Of a stretch of 64,000 nucleotides of DNA, positions 12,730 through 20,320 are shown one piece after another. Position 1 is the stretch's first letter, and every line of letters begins with the position of its first letter. Position numbers and translations under genes: made by a program. The DNA comes from Streptococcus suis (GTDB taxonomy: Bacteria > Bacillota > Bacilli > Lactobacillales > Streptococcaceae): the NCBI RefSeq assembly GCF_017601095.1, contig NZ_JAGFUX010000004.1:175455-239454 (forward strand). Direction: 5' to 3'. The notes beneath the pieces are model-generated. The model was not told the DNA's origin. It searched no databases and was given only the letters and a program-made list of their open reading frames with translations.

Positions 12730-12996
12730 ATGAAGGCTCAAGATATTCACGAAAAATTTTTCCGACAAGGCAAGCTTATCGTGATTCCTAAAAAATTGAA
12801 AAGTAAGCAGGTCTTGTTTGCCTACTTGCAGGAGGAATTGGCTAAGAAAGGCTCAACATTCACTGAAAAAGAGGTTAATGGCTTTCTAGCTGAGATTTAT
12901 GTTGACTATGCTATATTGAGACGCTACTTGGTGGATTATGGCTACTTATCGCGTGACCAGTATGGTTTGGAATACAGAATAGAAGAAAAGAGATGA
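12730..12996 (+). CDS. DUF2087-domain small protein
   Basis: An 88-residue basic cytoplasmic protein. The C-terminal half, with YVDYAILRRYLVDYGYLSRD, matches the DUF2087 pattern (D-Y/H-x-x-I/L-R-R-Y-L-V-D-x-G-x-L-x-R), a domain often found alone or fused to winged-helix regulators. The first 25 residues are Lys-rich. The ATG follows GGGAGGGAGAT. It ends at a bidirectional terminator that overlaps its stop codon. A DNA- or RNA-binding role is plausible from charge and family company but is not shown. Confidence 0.75.
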   Translation: MKAQDIHEKFFRQGKLIVIPKKLKSKQVLFAYLQEELAKKGSTFTEKEVNGFLAEIYVDYAILRRYLVDYGYLSRDQYGLEYRIEEKR

Positions 12997-13013
12997 TTGC
13001 GGTCATCTCTTTT
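12986..13013. terminator. Bidirectional terminator between convergent genes
   Basis: Perfect 11-base stem AAAAGAGATGA/TCATCTCTTTT with loop TTGCGG. A-rich on one side and T-rich on the other, it can end transcription of the DUF2087 gene and of the minus-strand gene at 13017. Confidence 0.85.
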
Positions 13014-13016
13014 GTC

Positions 13017-13319
13017 TTATAAAATAAAGGGTTCAATCTTCAACTCTATCTGGTTGCCATACTTGGCTAGTAAATCCTCTGCTAGCGGATGATAGAGTGT
13101 TCGTAGTTGTTCAATCTTGTCAGGGAATTGCTTGCCGATGTAGTCAAACTTGCATTCGATTGTTAAGAAAAGTTGGTGGAAGAGTTGATTAATCTCATTC
13201 AAGCGGGCAATCATTTCTTCATCCTCTTTGAGAAAATCAGGGATTTCTGAGCGATTGTTGACAAAACCGTCGATGAGTTTTACGGGGAAAGAGCCGTATT
13301 CTAAGACAAATTCGTACAT
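13017..13319 (-). CDS. Hypothetical 100-residue protein
   Basis: Not recognised. The protein is soluble, acidic and predicted helical, with no cysteine clusters, signal peptide or membrane segment. The central region (about 25-75) has heptad-like leucine spacing around EEMIARLNEINQLFHQLFL. The ATG at 13319 has an AAGGAGAAACCC ribosome-binding region, so it is very likely a real gene. It points toward the DUF2087 gene and shares its terminator. Confidence 0.65.
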   Translation of the reverse strand: MYEFVLEYGSFPVKLIDGFVNNRSEIPDFLKEDEEMIARLNEINQLFHQLFLTIECKFDYIGKQFPDKIEQLRTLYHPLAEDLLAKYGNQIELKIEPFIL

Positions 13320-13392
13320 GGGTTTCTCCTTGCGTTCGTTTTCTTTATTTTAGCATAGTTGCAACCCTTTTCCTACGATTTTGATTATGGGG

Positions 13393-14433
13393 TTATTGGA
13401 GTCGTATGGTCATTAGGACAGGATGGTGGTCGCTGGACGCAAAATCGTTTGAGAGAGTTTTAATCGTATCAACAATGATATTGTCTGAAAGGATAAAACC
13501 ATCGATTGTTCCTGTCAGAGTAGAGTTGGGATTGTAGGGTTGGTCAATATTGCGGACAGTTGGTGCATTACTTGGAGCAGCGAGAGTAAAGCCTGCTGGT
13601 AGCTGGTCAACGGGGAAAGTCTTCATCCAGGTCAGGTCGTTGCGGGCCTTGTCATCAAGTGCATGGTTGAAATCTCCGCCAACGATGACATAGTTACCTT
13701 TTGTATACTCGCTTTCCATGGTTTGACTAATTTTTTCCAGCTGTGCCTTTTGGATACTCGCATTCTTAGTATAGGCAGAGAGGTGGACATTGATAACTAC
13801 TAAATCCGCTCCGCTATTTGTCGCAAAGCGATTGACCGAATAAGCGCGATCCAGGTCAAAGAACTTACTGATGTCCGTGTCAATGGGCAGCTGGTAGCGA
13901 GTGGCATCTTGAAAATCTATCTTAGAGAGGGTTAGCAATCCAGAAGTCGCTTGGCCAATCGGGTCGGTGACAGGGTAGAAGAGGTAGGATGAGTCGTAGT
14001 TCTGAGCGAAGGACCAGGAGTAATCCGCCAGTTCCTGTGTGAAATAAGCGACCTGATTGACGTGCTGGGAACGGTCACCATCCAGATCCACCTCCTGAAA
14101 GAGAATGAGGTCGGGATCGGCAGAAGTTATCAGGTCCTTATCATTAGCCAGAGCCTCCTCCACAGCCTCTTTGCTCCGTGCCCGGACCTCATTACCCCCG
14201 TCCATAAAGAAGGAGTAGTCGCTCGGATAAGAGCCGTAGCCGATATTAAAGGTCATCATAGAGTAAGTTTGACCGACCGCAAACTCGTCCTGACTGGTCT
14301 GATTGGTCACCTCCAGAGCAAGATTGTCTTCAAGCCTGTGGTAGTCAAGAAAGAGGTAGGCTACATAGGAGCCGACGGTCAGCAGGATAAGAGCCAGGAT
14401 GCTCAGGCACCATTTGATAATCTTTTTTAACAT
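13393..14433 (-). CDS. Endonuclease/exonuclease/phosphatase-family protein, membrane-anchored
   Basis: A 346-residue protein with an N-terminal membrane anchor (about residues 7-30) and an external EEP-fold domain. Visible EEP hallmarks are MTFNIGYG (first strand, metal-binding Asn), DLILFQEVD with the metal-binding Glu, NVHLSAY, VGGDFNHAL with the catalytic Asp-Asn pair, and the terminal SSDHHPVL with the catalytic His. The family includes DNases, sphingomyelinases and phosphoinositide phosphatases; the substrate here cannot be told. Start has AAAGGAGAAAAT upstream. Confidence 0.85.
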   Translation of the reverse strand: MLKKIIKWCLSILALILLTVGSYVAYLFLDYHRLEDNLALEVTNQTSQDEFAVGQTYSMMTFNIGYGSYPSDYSFFMDGGNEVRARSKEAVEEALANDKDLITSADPDLILFQEVDLDGDRSQHVNQVAYFTQELADYSWSFAQNYDSSYLFYPVTDPIGQATSGLLTLSKIDFQDATRYQLPIDTDISKFFDLDRAYSVNRFATNSGADLVVINVHLSAYTKNASIQKAQLEKISQTMESEYTKGNYVIVGGDFNHALDDKARNDLTWMKTFPVDQLPAGFTLAAPSNAPTVRNIDQPYNPNSTLTGTIDGFILSDNIIVDTIKTLSNDFASSDHHPVLMTIRLQ

Positions 14434-14451
14434 GATTTTCTCCTTTGCTTT

Positions 14452-14480
14452 ATTGTAGCATAGTAGAGCTGTTGAGTTAA
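14452..14480 (-). promoter_or_regulatory. Promoter of the EEP-family gene
   Basis: On the minus strand TTAACT and TACAAT are spaced by 17 bases, about 20 bases upstream of the ATG at 14433. Confidence 0.5.
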
Positions 14481-14582
14481 GTTTTCTTTAACATTTCTTT
14501 CAGCTTCTTTTAACTTTCGGGCGGTAAACTACTACTTGTAAACGAGACAGGTGCTCGAAAAAAGTGATAAGAAGGTAATCCC

Positions 14583-15326
14583 ATGAAGACAAGAATCGTA
14601 CAAAAACAGTTTAAACGCATTGAATCAAAATACATTTTGGACAAGGCAACCTTTGCTCTCTTAGCAGAAGATTTGAAAGAATACATGGTGGCGGATGAAT
14701 ATGCTCAATCAACTATTACAAATATATATTTCGATAATGAAAACTTTGATATGATTCAAGATTCCATTGCTAAAAAGAATGGTCGAGAAAAAATTCGGAT
14801 GCGTGTCTACGATTCTAAACCTTCTGAATCCAGTCAAGCTTTTCTTGAAATCAAGAAAAAAGAAAATAAAATTGGCTATAAATACCGCTTAACTTCAAAC
14901 CCTGTTTCTGTAACAAACTATATTGAAAATGGAGTGATTGATTCCACAATTAAAGACGATAAAGTTACATCAGAACTAGAGCAATTGAGAGAACGCTACG
15001 GAACAATTAAGCCTAAAATGTATATCTACTACGATCGCGTATCCTACAAAGGAATCGAAGACAAAAAGGTTCGTCTCACAATTGATAAGAACTTACTTTA
15101 TCGAGATTACGATGTAGATGCAATGGAAGGTAAATTTGGTAAGAACCTTTTGGATCCAACAAAAGTCATCATGGAAGTAAAAGTTCCAGAAGAACGACCA
15201 GACTGGTTGGTAGCCCTACTCGAAAAATACCAGATTGAAAAACAATCATTTTCTAAATATGGCAATGCCTATAAGCTTGCCCACAACATCACTGGAGAGG
15301 AAGTAAGTCAACATGCAGCTGTTTAA
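14583..15326 (+). CDS. VTC-domain protein (polyphosphate polymerase-like)
   Basis: A 247-residue cytoplasmic protein with the VTC tunnel-fold pattern: FKRIESKYILDK at the N-terminus, TNIYFDNENFDMIQDS, REKIRMRVYD, FLEIKKK with alternating basic and acidic residues lining the tunnel, MYIYYDRVSYKG, VRLTIDKNLLYRDYD, and VIMEVKVPE near the C-terminus. In yeast Vtc4 this domain makes polyphosphate from ATP; bacterial members are mostly uncharacterised. It overlaps the DUF4956 membrane gene by 14 bases, a frequent pairing, so the two probably act together at the membrane. Confidence 0.85.
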   Translation: MKTRIVQKQFKRIESKYILDKATFALLAEDLKEYMVADEYAQSTITNIYFDNENFDMIQDSIAKKNGREKIRMRVYDSKPSESSQAFLEIKKKENKIGYKYRLTSNPVSVTNYIENGVIDSTIKDDKVTSELEQLRERYGTIKPKMYIYYDRVSYKGIEDKKVRLTIDKNLLYRDYDVDAMEGKFGKNLLDPTKVIMEVKVPEERPDWLVALLEKYQIEKQSFSKYGNAYKLAHNITGEEVSQHAAV

Positions 15327-15990
15327 CAGTATCTTTTCAACTGCCAATAGCAGTATCACCTTAACACAGATGGCAATGGTCTTTGCAGTCAGTCTGTCTA
15401 TGGGGGTACTCTTAGCAGCTGTTTATAAGTATAAATCCAACTATACAAAAGAATTTGTCATCACACTAAGTCTAATGCCGGCATTGATTGCAGTAATCAT
15501 AGCATTGGTAAATGGTAACTTAGGAGCGGGTGTTGCAGTAGCAGGGACTTTCAGTCTTATTAAATTCCGTTCAGCGGCAGGTTCTTCAAAGGAGATGCTT
15601 GCAGTCCTTCTTGCAATGGCTATTGGTCTCGCGACAGGGATGGGCTTCCTAGGTTTGGCTGTCTTTATGACGGTCATCCTATCTGCTTGTATCATGATTT
15701 TTGAAAACATTAGTTTTGCCCAAGTCAATCAAAATCGACGTCATCTCTTGGTGACAGTACCAATGGACTTTGACTACGACCAATTTTTTGAGAAACAATT
15801 TGGTACATCCTGCAAGCAAGCGGATCTCATTTCCTTTAAGTACAAGAAGAAAAAAGAAGCGCTAATCTTAGAATATCAAGTTCTCCTCGATAAAAAAATT
15901 ACAGATAAACACTTGGTTGATACAGTATTGTCAGCAGGTCCCTTGGCTGTCGTATTGAACAAGCAAATGCCTAAGAAGAAGTATTTGTAG
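15313..15990 (+). CDS. DUF4956-family membrane protein
   Basis: A 225-residue protein with about four membrane segments in residues 15-140 (the third is Gly/Ala-rich: AGVAVAGTFSLIKFRSAAGSS then LAMAIGLATGMGFLGLAVF), followed by a cytoplasmic C-terminal domain of about 85 residues. FRSAAGSSKEM between helices is the most conserved stretch of the family. The start overlaps the VTC gene. DUF4956 proteins are typically encoded beside VTC-domain proteins; their biochemical role is unknown. Confidence 0.82.
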   Translation: MQLFNSIFSTANSSITLTQMAMVFAVSLSMGVLLAAVYKYKSNYTKEFVITLSLMPALIAVIIALVNGNLGAGVAVAGTFSLIKFRSAAGSSKEMLAVLLAMAIGLATGMGFLGLAVFMTVILSACIMIFENISFAQVNQNRRHLLVTVPMDFDYDQFFEKQFGTSCKQADLISFKYKKKKEALILEYQVLLDKKITDKHLVDTVLSAGPLAVVLNKQMPKKKYL

Positions 15991-15999
15991 TATCAAATA

Positions 16000-16027
16000 A
16001 GCCCTGGATTTCCAAGGCTTTTTCTCT
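16000..16027 (+). terminator. Intrinsic terminator after the VTC-DUF4956 operon
   Basis: Stem AAGCC-TGG / CCA-GGCTT with one bulged base on each side, loop ATTT, then a T-rich tail. It lies directly after the DUF4956 stop and before the convergent NUDIX gene. Confidence 0.7.
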
Positions 16028-16035
16028 TTTCTAAA

Positions 16036-16518
16036 TTATTCTTCATAAAAATCAACGCTGTAATCCAGCAGCTTATCCCCATCATAGCGGAAGCTAGCGG
16101 AAAAAAATGGTTTGTCCTCTAAAAGCCATTTTTGAAAATGCCTGTCGCCCTCCCAGGTTGGTTTGGACAAGACTTGGTCATAGGGAACCCACTCTAAATC
16201 ACCTTCGTCACAATCAATAAGACTTCCTTCAAAACCTGTTATCTTAAAGACATAGGTGTACCAGTCAGTGTTTGGAGTAAAATCTGGAAAGGTGATGACC
16301 CCTTTGAGGGCATGCTTGGTGACGGTCAGGCCCGTTTCTTCAAAGACCTCGCGAATGGCACAGGCTTGCGGTGTTTCACCAGGCTCCAACTTGCCACCGA
16401 CCCCAATCCATTTCCCCTGGTGGACATCGTTTTCTTTTTTATTGCGATGGAGGAGGAGAAATTCCTTGCCATTATCAATGTAGCAAATCGTCGCTAGTTG
16501 GACAGGTTTTTTGGTCAT
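16036..16518 (-). CDS. NUDIX hydrolase (MutT/8-oxo-dGTPase-like)
   Basis: A 160-residue pyrophosphohydrolase. The NUDIX box is complete: GGKLEPGETPQACAIREVFEETGL-type spacing (G-x5-E-x7-REVxEExGL) at about residues 41-64. The surrounding sequence (HQGKWIGVGGKLE, and FTPNTDWYTYVFKI after the box) resembles streptococcal MutX/MutT-type 8-oxo-dGTP diphosphatases. The substrate is inferred only by this resemblance. Transcribed alone on the minus strand, facing the VTC operon. Confidence 0.85.
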   Translation of the reverse strand: MTKKPVQLATICYIDNGKEFLLLHRNKKENDVHQGKWIGVGGKLEPGETPQACAIREVFEETGLTVTKHALKGVITFPDFTPNTDWYTYVFKITGFEGSLIDCDEGDLEWVPYDQVLSKPTWEGDRHFQKWLLEDKPFFSASFRYDGDKLLDYSVDFYEE

Positions 16519-16545
16519 AGTAGCTCCTTGAAAATCATTTCCTCC

Positions 16546-16573
16546 ATTATATCACAAAGCTATATCACAAAGC
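16546..16573 (-). promoter_or_regulatory. NUDIX gene -10 region with 13-bp tandem duplication
   Basis: The minus strand has TATAAT at 16551-16546. A perfect 13-base direct repeat (plus-strand TATATCACAAAGC, at 16548-16560 and 16561-16573) overlaps and abuts the -10 box. Confidence 0.5.
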
Positions 16574-16664
16574 CAGTCGATGGGAATGGGCTAGATGATG
16601 GTTGGTCGGGGACAGTTTCTGCATTAGGAAGTTGAAAGCCCTTTTCTGAAAGGGGATTTTACGG

Positions 16665-16670
16665 TATAAT
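16665..16670 (+). promoter_or_regulatory. -10 box of the folate operon
   Basis: Perfect TATAAT, 28 bases upstream of the folE start codon. No good -35 hexamer is seen at 16-18 bases, so it may depend on an activator or upstream sequence. Confidence 0.6.
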
Positions 16671-16698
16671 AAGAACATCAAATTATTTAGGATGTACT

Positions 16699-17262
16699 AT
16701 GTCAAAACAAGAACAAATTGAACAAACCATTTATCAATTATTGGAATTATTAGGAGAAGATCCAAACCGTGAGGGTTTGCTAGATACACCAAAACGTGTA
16801 GCTAAAATGTATCTAGAGATGTTTAACGGCCTACAAGAGGATCCTAAGGACCAATTTACGGCTGTCTTCTCAGAGGGTCATGAAGAGGTTGTTTTGGTCA
16901 AGGATATTCCTTTCCACTCCATGTGTGAACACCATTTGGTGCCCTTTTATGGCATTGCTCATGTAGCCTATATTCCGAGCAAGGGTCGAGTGACAGGTCT
17001 GAGCAAGTTAGCGCGTGCAGTGGAGGTAGCAAGTCGTCGCCCTCAATTGCAGGAGCGCTTGACTCATCAAGTGGCTCATGCACTTCAAGATGCCCTTGCC
17101 CCAGAAGGCGTCTTTGTCATGGTTGAAGCAGAGCATATGTGCATGAGTATGCGTGGCATTCGCAAGCCAGGTAGTAAGACAGTGACCACAGTTGCCCTTG
17201 GCAAATACAAGGAAGATGCCATCTTGCGCCGTGAACTCTTGTCCATGATTCACAATAAATAG
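16699..17262 (+). CDS. folE: GTP cyclohydrolase I
   Basis: Converts GTP to 7,8-dihydroneopterin triphosphate, the first step of folate synthesis. The 187-residue length is standard. The zinc-site motif [13 protein letters not shown] at about residues 73-85 holds the Cys and His ligands, and the second zinc cysteine is in HMCMSMRGI near residue 148. RPQLQERLT and GSKTVTT match the GTP-binding region. It heads the folE-folP-folB-folK operon and is followed by folP after eight bases. Confidence 0.97.
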   Translation: MSKQEQIEQTIYQLLELLGEDPNREGLLDTPKRVAKMYLEMFNGLQEDPKDQFTAVFSEGHEEVVLVKDIPFHSMCEHHLVPFYGIAHVAYIPSKGRVTGLSKLARAVEVASRRPQLQERLTHQVAHALQDALAPEGVFVMVEAEHMCMSMRGIRKPGSKTVTTVALGKYKEDAILRRELLSMIHNK

Positions 17263-17270
17263 GAGGTTCT

Positions 17271-18083
17271 ATGTCTATTGAACGATTAGCCCATCAAGTA
17301 ACCATTATGGGGATTCTCAATGTGACCCCAGATTCATTTTCAGATGGGGGTAACTATAATGAGGTAGAAGCAGCCCTGGCTCAAGTAGAAAAGTTGTTGG
17401 CAGACGGCGCGACTGTCATCGATGTTGGTGGTGAGTCCACTCGTCCAGGTGCAAGCTTTGTGTCTGAAGAAGATGAGATTGCTCGCGTGGTTCCGACTAT
17501 CCGCGCTATCAAAGAAAACTATGACTGTCTTGTCAGCATCGACACCTATAAAACAAGCACAGCACGAGCAGCGCTTGAAGCAGGCGCAGATATTTTAAAT
17601 GATGTCTGGGCAGGACTTTATGATGGAGATATGCTAGCACTGGCTGCGGAGTACAAGGTACCAATTATTCTCATGCACAACCAGAAAGAAGAAAGCTATG
17701 CGGATGTTGTTGGAGAGGTCAAAAACTTTCTAGCTGAACGAGCACAAGCTGCTTTGGATGCAGGTGTTTCCGCAGACAAGATTTGGTTGGATCCAGGATT
17801 TGGCTTTTCGAAGAATGTCCAACATAATCTAGACCTCTTGCAAGGTCTGGAACAGATTACTGCTCTCGGTTATCCCGTTCTATTTGGAATATCTCGTAAG
17901 CGCGTGGTAGATTATCTGCTTGGTGGAAATAGCTTACCGACTGACCGCGATCAAGCAACGGCAGCCTTGTCTGCCTGGGCAGTCCAAAAAGGCTGTAAAA
18001 TGGTCCGTGTTCACAATGTCGCTGCCAACCGTGACATCGTTAAAGTTTGGGACCAATTGACTTCTGGAGGTCAACATGGATAA
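17271..18083 (+). CDS. folP: Dihydropteroate synthase
   Basis: Joins p-aminobenzoate to the pterin diphosphate; the sulfonamide target. The 270-residue TIM barrel has GILNVTPDSFSDGG near residue 14 and DVGGESTRPGA near residue 50, the two signature loops where resistance changes usually occur. The pterin-binding Asp/Asn (ADILNDV) and the GISRKR phosphate-binding region are intact. No two-residue insertion of the kind linked to sulfonamide resistance is obvious, but this needs an alignment. Overlaps folB by eight bases. Confidence 0.97.
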   Translation: MSIERLAHQVTIMGILNVTPDSFSDGGNYNEVEAALAQVEKLLADGATVIDVGGESTRPGASFVSEEDEIARVVPTIRAIKENYDCLVSIDTYKTSTARAALEAGADILNDVWAGLYDGDMLALAAEYKVPIILMHNQKEESYADVVGEVKNFLAERAQAALDAGVSADKIWLDPGFGFSKNVQHNLDLLQGLEQITALGYPVLFGISRKRVVDYLLGGNSLPTDRDQATAALSAWAVQKGCKMVRVHNVAANRDIVKVWDQLTSGGQHG

Positions 18084-18438
18084 GATTTCTCTTAATAAAT
18101 GTCGCTTTTACGGCTACCATGGTGCCTTCAAAGAAGAACAAGTTCTTGGTCAAATTTTCACAGTTGACTGTGATTTGTTTGTTGACCTGACAGCAGCTTC
18201 ACAAACTGACAATTTAGAAGACACAGTTCACTACGGTATGGTCTTTGATACCATTAAAGCAGTTGTGGAAGGCAAGCCCTACATTCTTATAGAAAAGGTA
18301 GCAGGTGTTATTTGTCAGGAGATTTTTGATCAATTTCCAAAGGTGGAGAAGATTCGCTTGGCCATTTACAAGGAAAATCCGCCCATTGCTGGACACTATG
18401 ATTCTGTCGGAATTGAATTGGAGCGTGAACGACCATGA
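18076..18438 (+). CDS. folB: Dihydroneopterin aldolase
   Basis: Cleaves 7,8-dihydroneopterin to 6-hydroxymethyl-dihydropterin and glycolaldehyde. The 120-residue protein has the family N-terminus CRFYGYHGAFKEEQVLGQ, with the catalytic-region Tyr/Glu, and YILIEKVAG with the catalytic Lys near residue 74. It overlaps folP by eight bases and folK by four, so the three are translationally coupled. In some streptococci folB and folK are fused as sulD; here they are separate frames. Confidence 0.95.
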   Translation: MDKISLNKCRFYGYHGAFKEEQVLGQIFTVDCDLFVDLTAASQTDNLEDTVHYGMVFDTIKAVVEGKPYILIEKVAGVICQEIFDQFPKVEKIRLAIYKENPPIAGHYDSVGIELERERP

Positions 18439-18929
18439 AGCATCTAGCCTATCTCAGCATTGGCGGAAATATGGGGGACCGTCTAGCTTATTTAAAGGCG
18501 GCTTTAGAGGCCGTAGATCGTCATCCTGACTGCCGACTAGGTTTGGTTTCTCCCATCTATGAAACACCAGCTTGGGGCAAGACAGATCAGGCTGATTTCC
18601 TCAATCTGGCCTGTCAGGTTGAAACAGATTTATCTGCCCAAGACTTTTTAGCCCTTTGCCAGCAGATTGAATTGGATCTGGATCGGGTCAGGATTGAAAA
18701 GTGGGGCCAACGTACCATTGATTTGGATATTATTTTTTGGGATGAGCAAGTGATTGAGGAAGAAAACCTCATCGTTCCCCATCCCTACGCCCATGAGAGG
18801 GCATTTGTTCTTTTACCACTGGCTGATATTGCAGCAGATTATCGACATCCAAGTTTTGGTCAAAGGGTAGAAGAGCTAGTAAGTAATTTAGGAGATACGT
18901 CAGATATTAAAAAAATCTCTCTTGACTAA
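18435..18929 (+). CDS. folK: 2-amino-4-hydroxy-6-hydroxymethyldihydropteridine diphosphokinase
   Basis: Transfers pyrophosphate from ATP to 6-hydroxymethyl-dihydropterin. The 164-residue protein shows SIGGNMGDR at the N-terminus, PIYETPAWG, and the signature KWGQRTIDLDIIFWD (about residues 92-106) with the two metal-binding aspartates. It is the last gene of the fol operon; the GntP-like permease starts 21 bases later, so readthrough is possible. Confidence 0.96.
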   Translation: MKHLAYLSIGGNMGDRLAYLKAALEAVDRHPDCRLGLVSPIYETPAWGKTDQADFLNLACQVETDLSAQDFLALCQQIELDLDRVRIEKWGQRTIDLDIIFWDEQVIEEENLIVPHPYAHERAFVLLPLADIAADYRHPSFGQRVEELVSNLGDTSDIKKISLD

Positions 18930-18950
18930 GAAGGGAAAATAAGGAGAACT

Positions 18951-20264
18951 ATGGCAATTTTAGCAATTTTAGGAGTTTTACTGGCCGTTGTGGCCATTAT
19001 TTATTGGACTGCAAAGAATCTACATGTAATTGTTGCAGCGCCATTGGCTAGTTTGATTATCATCTTGACCAATCAGATGAATGTGTTAGAGGTCATGTTT
19101 GGACAGGAGAAGTCCTATATGACTGGTCTAGCAGGATTTCTGATTAATAACTTTGCCATTTTCATGTTGGGATCGATTTTAGCTAGATATATGGAAGCAA
19201 GTGGAGCTACCCAGACCATCGCCAATAGTATTTTGAAACTTGTCGGAAAAGACAGTCCCTATAAGGTTTTATTGGCAATTACCTTGATTACAAGCCTATT
19301 AACCTATGGTGGGGTCAGTATTTTTGTAGTGATTTTTACCCTACTTCCACTTTCTCGACCACTATTTAAAGAGTTGAATATCAATTGGGCCCTATTTCCC
19401 CTCCCCGTTTTTCTCGGAGCAAGTACCTATACCATGACATCCTTGCCAGGAACACCTTCCATTCAAAACGTGATTCCAACCAAGGTTTTGGGAACGAGCC
19501 TGACAGCAGCTCCCCTACTTAGTCTAGCGGCCAGTGTTACCTTGTTGCTCTTTGGTCTATTTTACATGGCATATTGCCTTAAGCAAAGTCTTGCCAAGGG
19601 AGAAACTTATACAGAGGTCGAAGAAGCATCTGTCTCGACGGAAGAAGGCAAGCAACCTAGTGTTGTGCTTTCTATCTTACCATTGCTGAGTTTGATTGGA
19701 GTGATTTTCGTATGGAGTCAAACACCAAATATCTTGGTCATTGGACTGACAGTCTCTATTCTATTGGCAGCCCTGATTTTTCATTCCTATCTTCCAAATC
19801 AAAAAGATATGTTGAACTCAGGCGCGACAGCTTCTATTGTCCCAGCCTTTGCTACATCTAGCACAGTAGCTTTTGGAACAGTTCTTGCCATGTCGACAGG
19901 TTTTGCCGTCATTCAAGACTGGATCCAACAGATTCCAGGATCTCCACTGATTAGTTTGTCACTATCAACAGCCTTGATTAGTGGTATCATCGGATCTTCT
20001 TCTGGAGCGGTAGGCATTGCCTCTAATAACTTCTTGCCAGCCTACTTGGAAATGGGGATTAATCCGGAAGTCCTCCACCGTGTGGTTGTCGTAGCTTCGG
20101 CTATATTGACTGTTGTACCACAATCCGGTGTTATGATTACCTTCCATAACCTGTCAAAAATCAGCATGAAGCGTGGTCTCAAGTATTCATTTGTACTGGT
20201 GACAGTTGGTCATTTGTTGGCTTTACTGGTGATGTTTTTGCTTATTCCAATTTTATATCCATAA
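18951..20264 (+). CDS. GntP/citrate-type permease
   Basis: A 437-residue integral membrane protein with about 12 hydrophobic segments. GGVSIFVVIFTLLPL near residue 124 and TMTSLPGTPSIQNVIP near residue 163 match the GntP/ion-transporter family of anion (gluconate, citrate or related carboxylate) permeases. A second GSSSGAVGIASNNFLP repeat near residue 345 mirrors the first, consistent with an inverted-repeat fold. The substrate is unknown. It starts 21 bases after folK with AAGGAGAACT as ribosome-binding site and ends before a terminator shared with a convergent gene. Confidence 0.8.
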   Translation: MAILAILGVLLAVVAIIYWTAKNLHVIVAAPLASLIIILTNQMNVLEVMFGQEKSYMTGLAGFLINNFAIFMLGSILARYMEASGATQTIANSILKLVGKDSPYKVLLAITLITSLLTYGGVSIFVVIFTLLPLSRPLFKELNINWALFPLPVFLGASTYTMTSLPGTPSIQNVIPTKVLGTSLTAAPLLSLAASVTLLLFGLFYMAYCLKQSLAKGETYTEVEEASVSTEEGKQPSVVLSILPLLSLIGVIFVWSQTPNILVIGLTVSILLAALIFHSYLPNQKDMLNSGATASIVPAFATSSTVAFGTVLAMSTGFAVIQDWIQQIPGSPLISLSLSTALISGIIGSSSGAVGIASNNFLPAYLEMGINPEVLHRVVVVASAILTVVPQSGVMITFHNLSKISMKRGLKYSFVLVTVGHLLALLVMFLLIPILYP

Positions 20265-20268
20265 AAAC

Positions 20269-20299
20269 AACAGCCCCATCAAAGATGGGGCTGTTGTAG
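20269..20299. terminator. Terminator between the permease and the convergent MetE-like gene
   Basis: Near-perfect stem ACAACAGCCCCATC/GATGGGGCTGTTGT with loop AAA. A T run follows only on the minus-strand side, so it serves mainly the minus-strand MetE-like gene. Confidence 0.85.
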
Positions 20300-20320
20300 T
20301 GCACGAATAAGGAGAAGAGG

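Noticed and set aside
11887..12768. 293-codon open frame on the minus strand inside pheT
   Set aside because: Fully antisense to a clear full-length pheT, with no ribosome-binding site or recognisable domain; it arises from the codon bias of pheT.
16519..16698. Tetrahydrofolate riboswitch before folE
   Set aside because: The leader from the -10 box to the start codon is only about 28 bases, too short for a riboswitch.
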